Below, in pieces: positions 23,617-35,315 of a stretch of 64,000 nucleotides of DNA. The number at the start of each line of letters is the position of its first letter. The first letter of the stretch is position 1. A model generated the notes under the pieces. It worked only from the letters and a program-made list of their open reading frames with translations. It had not been told where the DNA came from and did not search any database. A program made the translations under genes and the position numbers. The stretch is taken from positions 7,439,001-7,503,000 of the forward strand of contig OZ004584.1 of assembly GCA_963924555.1 (NCBI GenBank). Reading direction: 5' to 3'. This DNA comes from Crambe crambe (Eukaryota; Porifera; Demospongiae; Poecilosclerida; Crambeidae).

Positions 23617-24632
23617 ATGGCCACAGATGACCAGAAGTTAGCTGAGAAACAACCCCTGGACTCTTCGAAGAAAATAAGTATGATCAGCCTACTCTAGTAC
23701 TGTAGCTAGCTAGTACCTATAGAATTTTCCGAGCTCTCCCTGCTACTATTTGGTATATATCCTGCCATTGTACTCAGATAAGACAGAGAGTATTGGCTAG
23801 CTAATTCCCTCAATAAGTTTTTTTTGTTTATTTGTTTGTTCGTTGTTGTTTTTTTGTTTTTTGTTGTTTTTTCTAACTTACAGGTAAATCTATGCTATAT
23901 GATGACTTAATTGGTGTCTCAGCAAAATGGGAAGATATTGGCTCTAGTATTGGAATCTCTATGGATGAGCTGGAAAAAATTCGCCAGGAAGTTACAGGGA
24001 GAGTTAGTTTAACATCGTTCTGCTTCATTCGGGTCATAAATGCTTGGCTAGACAGTGATAACCCTCCTAAAGATGAAAACGAACTGGCAGATATTGTAAA
24101 GACACTTGGAAAGGGAAATCTTGCTGAAGACATCAGGGAAAAGAAAATTGAAGAACTTGGTCTGTCATAATCTGTAGCTAGTTAGTGCTTATAAGTATAG
24201 CTGCTAGCTATAACCTATTATTTTAGCTATATAAATAATGTAGGAGTGAAAGAATTTAATATCACAGATCCAAGTTGCCTTAAAAAAATCTTGAAACCAC
24301 TGGAGGCTAAATATGATATACTTGCTGGACTGATTGGAGTTGATTGTAGTCAGTTTGAGAAACATTCAGGAAATTCTGACAAATGTTTATTTGAGGTTAT
24401 CCGAGTGTGGTTTGATATGGAGAAAGAAAAGGCACCCAGTAGGGAAGTACTTGTACAGGCTCTACGTGATATTGGAAAGAGAAAACTGGCAAAAGATCTG
24501 GATGAGAAATATAAAGGTAACTACAGCCCATCTGTAATAAAGCTACGTCCTTTCCCACACCATTTTCTTTACCATTGCTTATACATTATTACTTCAGATT
24601 TGGAGTTTCCATATGAAAAGGGTACTCGCTGA
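23617..24632 (+). CDS. Tandem death-domain protein, copy 3 (intact)
   Basis: Exons 23617-23677, 23884-24159, 24244-24516 and 24598-24632 give 214 residues, all junctions phase 1. The leader is MATDDQKLAEKQPLDSSKKI. Domain 1 has AKWEDIGSSIGI, FCFIRVINAWLD and GKGNLAEDI. Domain 2 has LAGLIGVDCSQFEKH, CLFEVIRVWFDMEKE and KLAKDLDEKYKG. The tail is DLEFPYEKGTR. The last intron is open in frame, so keeping it would add residues without stopping translation. As in copy 4, the domain 1 exon runs into TAA (24168-24170) unless the GTCTGT donor at 24160 is used. The first domain exon is preceded by a long T-rich tract. It faces the damaged kinase at 24948-28366 tail to tail. Confidence 0.82.
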
Positions 24633-27600
24633 CAATCACATGACTGCAGCTATCACAATAGCATGCTATAGCAAATAAAATGTTATTTTGTTTCCAGTGT
24701 ATAATAATAGCTAGGGGGATGACAAACACAAACTATAAAACTAATTATAATAGGCTATAATACTACAGCAATACCCATTAGCTATAATCACAGTGTGTGC
24801 ATATAGATTATGAGTATAAATTACTGTACACAAACAATCACTATAAAATAATTATGGTAAGATGGTATTACCACTTCAGGGGGAAAAAAACCCTTGCGGG
24901 TGAAAAAAAAAAAAAGCCCTGGGGGAAAAAAAGTCAGTAACTTGATTTCAGATGGTAGGTGGCTTGATCCCATAAGCCTGCAAATATAAAACAACAACGA
25001 AACAATAAACATTAACCCTACAATTGGAACAAGCTACAATAGAAATTGAATTGGTTTTGGTTGGAACCTATACATGTAGCTAGCAATTATAAAACTGTTT
25101 TCTCTCTATAGCTAGCTAGCTAGCTACTTCCCCAGATATTGCTCAATCTAAGAGTTCAAAGGTCATGCCAATGAACTGATGAAATAAAATAGCCATTTAC
25201 CAGTAAGTTATGCAAGTCTGAGGATGATGGCCGTTCCTCTGGAGTCAACTTCAGACACAATTGTACTAATTCTTGTATAATAATATTGGTTCTTGAGAAC
25301 TGATCTGTTAGAGATGATAATATTAATAGTAGACATATTGTAATGAGCCATGTATCCAACCTCATCACCACCACCCACATTGCATACCACCTTTCCCTGT
25401 CCTGCCACTACTACCACCACCTTTATCAATCTTACCTGAGATAACCAGGAATCCACATCGTATACCTCCTTAGAGTATTCTGATGGGAACCACAAGGGAT
25501 CTTTATCAACTCTTAGCTTCTGATAGTCAAATGGTGCATCTTTCCCCTTGGCCATTGCATAAATGATACAGCCAAGGCTCCACATGTCACATTTCAAATC
25601 ATACCCACAACCATAATAAGCACACACGACTTCAGGAGCCATATAAGGAGGGGTGCCTTCTCTTTCAAAGAACTCGTTATCTTCTTGCTCATTGAGATAG
25701 CTAGCTTCTCCATAATCACAAATACACAGACGGTGTTTCTCTTTATCCAGTAGAATATTAGCAGCTGGAAAAATTGGAAGGGAAAAATTATGTCTGTACA
25801 AGCTTAGAATACTTGCTATGACTGCCATCTGGACCTCAAAGATTCAATGCTTGGGGTACTGGTAAAAATAATAGCTAACGTACGCTTCAAATCTTTGTGT
25901 GAAATATTGAAGCCATGAAGATGTCTAAGACCACAGCTCATCTGTTTCGTATAATCAATATTCAGATTCTCATCAAGGGGACCATGATTCAGCTCATCTT
26001 CCAATGATCCTACAATAGCATACAATAATAAAAGTATAATTTTTTATAATACATATACCTTGCATTCGTTCCATGAATATGTTGAAGGTTTCTTTTGAAT
26101 ATTGTTGATGGCTTGTACAACCGAAGAATTTGATGACATTCTCATGTTGTTGAATGGAATGCATCACCCTTGCCTCACTTAATGCATACTTTCTTTTATC
26201 ACTCCGTTTGGAATCATAGTAGTGCTGTTAAGATAAAAACATAGTGATCAATATATATGTCAATCCTTACCAACAATAGCTAATTAGTTCCTACAGGTAT
26301 GCTTCTATTAATTAAGTTAACATTTCCTACCTGCTTTACTACACATTGAAGATTCTTTCTGATATTGTCATTGACCACATAGATGTTGCCTGAAGCTCCA
26401 CTTCCAATCTTCTCACCCTTTTCCCAATCTCTTCCTTCTTGATAACAGGGACTATCATTCTACAATATTATTTTAGTGAGTATGCATGATATCATATGAT
26501 ATAATGATTATAGTTTTCCTTACCTCTAGCTCTGTATACTCCTGTGAAGTAGGCACATTTGAACTTGATCTTTTAAGTATCGCATGAAACTGGGTCCAAA
26601 AATTCCAACAACCAATAAACTTTTGTTCTTCTCTTCTGCTTCCTGGATAGGTCTTTGTTCATCTTCACTGACAATTATTTCCTTGCTGACTTCTTCAGGG
26701 GTTTTGACAAAATTACTGCTCTCAGCTGCATGATGATCAGGAACCAAACCAGTATCATTTTCTATTCGACGATTTGTGTTAGGATTTGTAGGCTCAAATA
26801 GAGGGCACTTGATTGTCTTCCCGATTTCAATTTCTGCCACTGTGGGGTCATGGGAGTATTCTTCCACTGGAGGACTATTTAATTGGAAATTATTATGTAT
26901 AGCTTATAGCTAATAAAATAAGAGGGGTATAGCTAAAAATGCTATAATCATGGTTCATAATCTGTCTCGTTCCCCCCCCCCCCCAAATGCTCATTCCTTC
27001 AATGATCATACAAGGGTTCCATGGTCCATGCACTTATAGCTTACTTGTGGTCACTGCTACTCGTTGCAATTCTAGTACAGGCACAACCACAGGGTATCAA
27101 CCCAGGAAGTGATATATATATATATATTATGATAATATCCAAATAAGAAACCTTACAGCCTATTTGAGTGCTACATCAAAGGGAAGCCACCAGTTGTAAT
27201 TCTAGTACATTGTGGCTACTTCAAAGGCCAGACAGTTGATATGAAGTGGCTACTATTATAACATGTCCAATTGAATTTTATGGTTTGTGATAGTACATCT
27301 CTATACACCGACAGTTTCCTGGAATGTATTAGGCCTGCCTGTCTAGACACTTCTATATCAGCCCTGGAAATTTATTGATGGTGCCTAAGTGTTGAGAAAT
27401 ATTGAAAAAAAATTTTTTTTAACAAGAGAAACATTAAAATTGAAGCTATAGGCCTATCAAAAAACGCAATTTACACAGAAATCTTTCAGTCCAATGCAGA
27501 ACAGTCTCAGCTACTACTATATTTAATAAAGAAGGTGATATCACCGGCAGCTTCTCAACATCAATATCGATGATACTGTCCATTTAGCCAGCTAGCTAGT

Positions 27601-27754
27601 AGTCTGGTGGTGCAGCCCCGAGCATGAATTGCTAGCTAGCTAGTAACCAAAATCTTTACAGAGGTCATTGAGTTGCCTAGTCACATAGCTACCTAGTACT
27701 TTCTAGACATGCAGCTGTAGACGCGTAGCTGTAGCTATGTAAACATTTACCAGA

Positions 27755-27863
27755 CGGCTGTAAAATAGTTATAGCAAGCCTTTACCTCGGGCAGTATGTG
27801 ATTTATCACCTTTGCCCTCGGGCTAAATCACATACAGCCCTGCTATAACTATTACATACAGCT
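27755..27863. repeat. Imperfect inverted repeat
   Basis: CGGCTGTAAAATAGTTATAGC on the left mirrors GCTATAACTATTACATACAGC on the right, and the inner parts (CCTCGGGCAGTATGTGATTTA and its near complement) also pair. It lies in the long first intron of the damaged kinase gene and resembles a fold-back element. Confidence 0.6.
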
Positions 27864-27892
27864 TTCGTGGTTGTGGAATATTAACTTATACG

Positions 27893-28110
27893 CATAGGCG
27901 GTGGAACAGGTCAGGTCAGGCCCAGGCCTGACCAATATTTTGGAAATATAAGTTAATTTATTATGTTAAATTCAGTGGCTATCAATCAATAACAAAAGAA
28001 AGTGTCCTATGATGCTCGAATAGCTATAACAAATTGTAAAGCTTCAGTGATCTGGAGGCCTGATCAATCGACTCTTGCTTCCAACACCTCTGATACGTAC
28101 AGTATAGGTA
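27893..28110. repeat. Interspersed repeat, first copy (inverted partner at 52149-52350)
   Basis: The sequence GGCGGTGGAACAGGTCAGG through GCTTCCAACACCTCTG recurs on the opposite strand at about 52149-52350. Shared phrases include CTGACCAATATTTTGG, ATCAATAACAAAAG and TCCTATGATGC. Both copies have a GTGGAACAGG-type end and a CAACACCTCTG-type end. No coding content. Confidence 0.6.
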
Positions 28111-28366
28111 CATCATACCATAGGAGAAAAATGCATGGAGCCCTTAGCTAGTGTTTACGTACCTGCCAGTAAATAGCTTACAATTGTATATACCTTAAAT
28201 CTTGATAAAAAGTCAAAGAGTGCGAATTTTCAGTAGCGGTAGGAGTAAAAGGAATAGGATCAGTAGGAGCTGCCTCGGGACCCCCCGGGCCCTCTTCGAC
28301 CTTAATGGCCGGCGCTATTGCGATATCGTTACATGGTGATTGATTGTTGGAGTTCAGAAATGACAT

Positions 28367-29988
28367 ATTATGTGAAGCGGGTGAAAAGGGCCACCTACTT
28401 TTATATGCTGAATTTTGCGCGCGCATGCGTGTGAGCATGCCGCGGTGACGTCGACGGACTAGGATATTCTCTTTGAAGATCATCACCCTTCCTGTCCATA
28501 AAGACAAGCTCTCTTGCCACATCTGTGATCATAAGTATCATCACAACTATCCTCCAGCCTCACATATTATGGAAAAACATCTCCACCTGCCCTAATTGCC
28601 CTAATTCATCTCTTCACCATCCCTGTGAAGAGACATTTGAGGTCACAGCTACTCTTAAATCAATCAGAAAACAACCACCATGTCATAGAGCTGGTTGTAG
28701 TGCTTGCGAGCTAGTACTTCTGTTCAATACCGGCCCTTTCGGGCTTTTGAACCTTTGAACATGGCCTCTCAAAGTACGTGTAGCTAGCTATAGGTCCTAA
28801 CTAGCTGTGGAATATAGGCTGTGGAAGCCTATAATGACTAGGTTGTAGGTTATTTCTATTGTGTCTATGGAAATAAGACCATACCTATATTACTATAATT
28901 GATCAGCTAGCTAGCTACAGTATACCTCATATGCTAATCTAGCTGTGAATGTCAAAGTGTAAATAGGTGCCAACTGTATGTAAGTACTGAAGGTTGTCAA
29001 AAAGGAGCATTTTAAGGGGGTCCAAAACTTGCTCACTTTACAAATGTAACTTCGCCCACTTTTTACTTCCAGTTTTAGCCCTTCCCTTCTTCCATACTAT
29101 AACCCAGATTTAAAAAATTCATTGCTTAGTTTCTATAGCTAAGTTGAAGCCAAATTTGAAGCCTCTATCACAATCATAATTAATATTTTTTTAACAACCA
29201 CTTGTGAAGGGTTAAAAGTTTGCTTCTTGGGACAATGATAATTTCATAAAAATAATTAAGATATCATTTGAATCCTCTTTAGAAGCTCTACAAAATGTGG
29301 CTCTCTGTTTCTTAGTGTGTATTGCTATGGAAAAAGGAAAGCCACATTTTGTAGCCTTTTACATAATTATTAGCAGTAATGATGAAATTTTACCACAATT
29401 TCCCCCCTGAGTTATTACTGCCCCTAACATGACAATAGTCTTCATTTTTGCTTGAACACAATATTTTGGGGCCTCCATTCTTAAGCCACACCCAATTTTT
29501 GGTTCGTAAGTACTCCAACTATTGTTGAAATAGCATACTTAATTTCATGCCAATACATATTATGGTTAATGAGTAATCCAATATTTTTAGTGCAGGACCT
29601 TTAGCCCTTAAAAATTGATTTGATATGATCTGATAGCTTATTAAACCATCTAGCTATGCTTTTAATTACTCCACCACCTCTTTGACCTGTTATACACATG
29701 CGCCAGTGTCACAGAAGTACATGCATAGGAAATAATATTGCCATGCGCATTATTTTTTGATTGAAAATTTCAGATCATAATAGAATAATGATAATTATGT
29801 TCATTTTACTATAAAGTCTCATTCAAGTCCATGTCTAATGTCTTCTCTGTATGAATCGACTGATGCATGATCCAGTGTAGCAGCCTTTGTTATGTAATCA
29901 TCTTCATCATAGTGGCTGAGGGAAGGTTAATCCAGGAGTGTGATCCTACAGCTTATAGAAGCCACATAGCTAGACTCTTCCTTTTTAG
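28367..29988. other. Intergenic region between kinase and NACHT-kinase genes
   Basis: I see no gene. A plus-strand frame at 28525-28758 starts at a non-ATG codon and has no relative in the window. At 28975 there is an ATAGGTGCCAACTG phrase like the ends of the element at 14773. The rest is AT-rich. Confidence 0.45.
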
Positions 29989-32900
29989 TTAAAGAGATAA
30001 GTGTTCAATGGCATAGTGACTCTGGAAGAAAGGGTGATCCAGGAGTTCTTTCGCCATGTGCCGTTCCATCGGATCCACTCTCAAACAGCACTCGACAAAA
30101 TCTGATGCATGTCGTAACCACTTCATCTCCCTCCTCAATGTTGGTACCTGTGAATAAGAAAGCTGATTATTTAATAATATTCAACTAGCTATGATAATTA
30201 TAGTTTAAAATGACTGTCACCAATGAGACTAAACATATCTATGCCTGAAGCAGGATGTATGGTTAAAGTTCCAAATAGAGCCCACTCAAGTCATATGTAC
30301 ATGCACAGTAAAATACTCAATTTTCGTCCATATGATTAATTGAAGCTAGTACAAACCTTGAGAATCTTTTGGACCTTGGATGGCGGTATCCTGAGGGCAT
30401 TATTTCGACTCTTCCCTTCCACGAGATTCTGAGTTTGATAGTAGTGAAGCAGTGTCATGGACAAGGATTTCTGACTCTCAGGACCTTCTCTCCCCACCAT
30501 CAACCGAAGGCAGAGAACACCAAATGAAAAAATGTCGCATTTCGTGGAAATTGGAGGTGAGAAGCAATCGGGGGAGCTGGATGTGATATGCATGGAAGAT
30601 TCAGGCGCTCTGAAGCCGTTGGTACCCACAGGGATGCAGTGATACTGTGGGGCCATTGCAAGCAACTGTTGTGCAGAGAGCCGAGATGAGGAAAAAGAGG
30701 CAGGGGGTAGCTGGTCGTTAGAGTCCAGTTGAATAGCAGCATCAAAGTCACAGATGACAAGCACATATTTCACTTCGCATGAGCACTCCAAAGGATGTTC
30801 GCAAGAGCAGTGGAACTTCAGGAGGATGTTACTGGATTTCAAGTCTCTGTGGACGATGTGTAAGGAATGGAGATACGCCAGTCCTTGGAGGATGTGGGAG
30901 AGGATATAGTGCACGTTCCCTTGTATCGTTCCCATCAGACGAGGGTTGCCCTTGTGTGCTTGATGGAGCCTTTTCAGGATTAAATTCGGATTGTTCGTGA
31001 CCATATTTGCCAAATCACCTGGAAAAATTGTATATAGCCAGTAATCATTAGTCATGTACAAAGGCTATTACCAAAGGATGTATACAAAGTAATGACAACC
31101 ATTACCAGTTAGGTATACACAATAGTGCCGATGACTTTGACGACCATTACCAATGGTGACGACCATTACCAGATTTACATAATTGAAATGGGAAAGGACC
31201 ATTGCATGCTCCACATCTGTGTGCCTACTTTATTAACCTTACACGCATGCCCATCAACTACTGTGCGCTGACCATGTACATTTAGGGGATTTTAATGTAA
31301 GCAAACTTCTAAGGATGTTATGTAGGAAATGGCAAATAAGTAAATAATCGTGTCTCATGATCACAAAAAGGATATCAGATAATTCCCTAAACCTAGACAT
31401 ATGGACTATGTTAAGGCGACATCATTAAAGGATGCAGAGTGCATGTCTACACACACTAAGAGGAAAGCATAAGGAAAAAAAAAAACACCCCTAGGTCCTT
31501 CTAGCTTCGAAAATGCCCAAAGTAAAATCTAATAACAGCAGGAGTTGTAAGACCACTTAATTTTAGTACCAAAATCAAACCAATGATAAATACTATTTTG
31601 TACCCCTGGTGACGTACATATCTATCTATCTATCTATTCACCTTCCTCCCATTTACCTGTCATTTTTGGCATGATATGGTAGCAGTGGTACCTCCTCTTG
31701 TGCAACGGGTTCTCCTTCCCCCACATGAAGGCCAAGAGAGGCATCACGTTCTTGTGCTTCAGTTTGGTCATGATGGCGTACTCCTTGGACCTGTATGCAG
31801 TCTTCTTTATTGCCACATTCACCCCACGGATGGTACCGGCAAATATTTGTCCATTCCCTCCACTGCTTATCAGGATGTCCTCATCTGGTAAAGGGTAGAT
31901 ACGATTGCAAGCTATCTTTTCAGGGATCGAAGTGAATACCACAGTGCCTGGCCTCATAGCAGTAGGAGTCCTGGATCGTTCTGTGGGACGGACAGCTGTC
32001 TCCTCCATAGGAGAATCATACTGAGTCATAATTGGGCTCTGCGTCATCAAAGATGGCCTTTGAGTCACACTTGTCTCTTGATCTCGTGGATTATATCCCA
32101 TAGAATCTTGGCTCTGAATCAGCAACGATTCTGTCACCACACCATCACTCTCAACAACAGTATCAGCAAGAGTAGTTTCAACTTGATTCTGGGCTTGCTC
32201 AGTAGTGGACGCAGTGATGGTGTTAGAAGGAAGGAATATTATTGGTGCCACTGTGACTCCAGCAACGTCACTCTCAAGAGTGGGAATAAGCATAGAAGGC
32301 AACACACTTTCGGTCTTCAATGGAATTAGCTCTTCGGCGACGTTGCACTGAACTAACTCTTCGAACTCATAGAGAGTCGATAGAAGTCGCTCGTAAACAT
32401 TGTCAGGTAAGGATTTACCACTCAAGACAATTTCAAATTCCTCAGTACTATTAGGCAATATGAATTGGATACATTTTAGATGTGGTTTGAGAAAGATCAC
32501 TAGCTCCATTGCCTTTCCATTGTGGAATTCATTCAGGTGGACCGAAGTGACATCTCTTCTTCGTGACTTTACCTTGTTTGGGTCGTTCTCCACTGGAAGA
32601 AAGTGCATCGGTACGATTGGGTTAAATGTAACACCATCCTCAAATGCTTTTTCGAAGCACTTACAGCTCAAGAAGCTGATGTATGCAGGATTGCTGGCAT
32701 CACCCTTTAGTTTGAGAGTTGAAAAAAGCTGAAGTACCCTTTGAAGAATCTCGCGTATTGCTCTGCAGTACAGCAGGTCGAGCTTGAATCTTTCGTCTTG
32801 TGATTCAAAATCACCTCGAGTAGATTGCCCTGTTGTCCGTTGGCGCCTGGAAGACACAGAAGTGATTGATCTCGGTTTTAATTGGATCGTTTGATTGCTA

Positions 32901-34366
32901 AGGCTCGTATTTTCATGCTGTATGATCGGAATACCCGTATACAAAGCAAAGTTTCTAACAAAACCAAAATTATCAGGATGAAACTCAATTATCCACTCTT
33001 TAAAGCCAGAATGATTAATCATATCAACAAGGCTAGTTATCGATTTATCCTCACCAATCAATAACTCAATATCGAAAATTTTACCGCATTTTACTCCCAA
33101 CTTCTTCCACAAAGTTGATTCTTGCGTTTCCATTAAACACTTAGAAAATACTCGCAAATGCAGTGACTCCTCTTCAAGATTTAAACAATGAACTAGCAAC
33201 TCATTGAGACTAGCCATCATCATCCTGGTCGGGTTGTACTCATCTCCCTTCTGCACAGAGAGTCCATAAAAAAATTGCAACCATCCATGGTATTCGCCAC
33301 TTAACAATTCCCGAACATGCTCAGTTAAAAAATAAAGCTGGTCAAGTGGAGGCCAGTTATGTAGAGCAAATGCGGCAAAAAAATCACGGATTGGAGGAAC
33401 CGGAAACCAATATAAGGCCTTTTTTATGTCTGCACACACAGAAGGATACTTACAAAATTCTACCATGCCTAGTTTTTCAATTTCATCGAGCGAAGATATT
33501 TGATTTTCTAAGCAGAAAGTAGACAAGAAAATCATAGAATTATGCTTAGTCTTGTCAGTCAAGTCAGCAAGAGCTAATTCTGAGATTACTTGCACTGATT
33601 TTTTATATTCTTCCGGAGATGAGTGTAAGCTATCTATTTTAACCTCACCTTCTCCGAATTTATTGCATTCTCTGGTCATAATTGCACAGATTATTTCATA
33701 CACGATTCTTGTCAGTGTTAATTGTAAGGTCCTAAATTTCTTTACCTTAAGCACATTTAATAGCTCAGTGCAAATTAGAGGAATTTTACACATCTCCCTT
33801 AAGACAGAATGCTCTTCAAGTAAGGCATTTATTTGCTGAAACTCTTCAAATTTTGTGATGATTTTAAAGAATTGCTTAATATCATCATCTTCTTCAACTG
33901 TTGCAGTAAAGAATCCTTGGATAGTATAATGTTTCATAACATCACAGAAATGATCGTAGAGATGATCAATTCCACTCGGACGTGTAGCTATTAAAACAGT
34001 CGTATTCTTTGATACCTCATCGTTAATACGAGAGTAAAATAAAGCTTTATCCCACTTACACTTTTTGTTGAATTCATTGAAACCATCAAGCAGAAAGACA
34101 AAGTGTTCTTCTGATGGGTCCTTTTTATCAAAATGTGCCATTAAATTTTCTTCGTTCTGATGGAAGTGTGTCTCCTCTAAATTTAAGTAGATCCACTTTT
34201 CCACCTTCTCATTAACATATTTTAGTAAATAAGTCTTTCCAATCCCTACATCTCCTTCAATAATAATAATTGATTGTTCGGAAAACTTGGATAGTTCATT
34301 TATTAAGTCATCACCAGATCGCGACTCGTTCTGTGATGATAAAAGATGAACTTCTTGATATGACAT
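29989..34366 (-). CDS. NACHT-kinase fusion protein, gene 1
   Basis: Three exons in gene order, 34366-31657, 31018-30357 and 30147-29989, give 1,176 residues with phases 1 and 0 matching. ATG 34366 was chosen because it aligns with the start of the divergent partner (MSYQ versus MSNY). Residues 38-45 are the Walker A GDVGIGKT, about 90-97 the Walker B FLLDGFNE, and about 126-132 ATRPSG, all as in NACHT/STAND NTPases. A middle region (about 530-680) with REILQRVLQLFS and ISFLSCKCFE is shared with the partner but is not a domain I know. The kinase starts near 840 (GGNGQIFAG, NVAIKK), then HRDLKSSN (960-967), a Cys insert (974, 976, 982, 984), DFD (994-996) and GFRAPES. It is probably an intracellular sensor with its own kinase output. 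DFG is changed to DFD, so activity is uncertain. Confidence 0.85.
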
Positions 34367-35315
34367 TATAATCTCCGTCTCCGTCTTTGCAAGTGCTGGT
34401 ACGTACTGCAACTGAAACAAAGTACAATATTATTATTCATATGAACATTGCTATCCATTCATGGAACAAGTCACGGGATTAGTATCGCACACAGAATACT
34501 GCTAGCAAATTAGTGTATTACCCTTACAATGTTCATTGATCAGTACATTAGCTCTATGTCTGATTTACTTTTGCTATAGGTAGTGGCTACAATCAGCACC
34601 ATGTGTCAGCCTCAATTCAGATGTAAGCCTCTCACATTGCATTTGTGTTTATATACCGCCAATGCCATTCATAACATAATTGTCATACTGGCATGACAAG
34701 ATCATACCATCTTAGTGTTGATTATTTGTAAAAAAAATTATAGTGGGGTGACTTCAGATATGGCGACTACAGTACTGCCTTGTATCATACTACTCATGCT
34801 CTTCATACTCTTAAAGCTTTAGGCAGAGCAGCTGAAAATTGTGCAGCTCAAAAGTTTGAATATCACAAAGATGGGCAAGTCACCTCACTTCCAAAGTTAC
34901 CCCACCTACCATAAGGTAGGTCAGGGTAATTCTGAATACAGGGTAATTATGAATACTTCATGGAGCTGCATAGCCAAACTTCAGATACAGGTAGGACCTA
35001 CCTGCAGTTTGGTAAGGTAAACGTCAAAGATATCCTGTAAAAAAAAAAAAGAAGTACCCTGATTATCTCCTGTTATTGGCAGAGGGAACTTACATGTGAT
35101 TTGGCCGATCAGGTCATATCTTGCGCGCGGTTAGCTAAGGTACTTCCGGAATTCCCCGAGGAAACTCCCTGGGGATTCCCCCCTTTTGTTTTTGCATGCA
35201 GAACCCGGCGGCCCGCGGCCGCGCATATAAAACGACTATTTCAGGGTGAAGACTATTTCAGGGTGTGTCCTTTTTCCCTTCTATACAGCTCTATGGTACA
35301 AGAAGGATCCAGAAA
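34367..35315. promoter_or_regulatory. Shared upstream region of two divergent NACHT-kinase genes
   Basis: The start codons of the two genes face away from each other across these 949 bases. There is no coding sequence in between. Possible acceptors (TTTCAG near 34412 on minus, TATACAG near 35287 on plus) hint that both genes may have an untranslated first exon. The right third is GC-richer (GCGGCCCGCGGCCGCGCATATAAAA at about 35210-35231) with a TATA-like ATATAAAA. Promoter function is inferred from position. Confidence 0.5.

Larger units (their letters stand above)
24948..28366 (-). pseudogene. Kinase gene, damaged copy
   Basis: Exons matching the intact kinase: 28366-28194 (leader MSFLNSNNQSPCND..., ending phase 2), 26874-26524, 26459-26331, 26224-26059, 26009-25884, 25764-25436, 25304-25201 and 24977-24948. 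All splice sites are present. The linker exon has lost one base (after KDQ) and then reads into a stop just before its donor. The RPSSSD exon has five extra bases (104 instead of 99) and hits a stop after LLYKN. The catalytic HRD is HKD; the Gly loop GSGASG and the VVK lysine are intact. It is most likely a recent pseudogene, although a truncated product or sequencing errors cannot be excluded. The first intron is 1.3 kb and holds two repeats. Confidence 0.72.
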
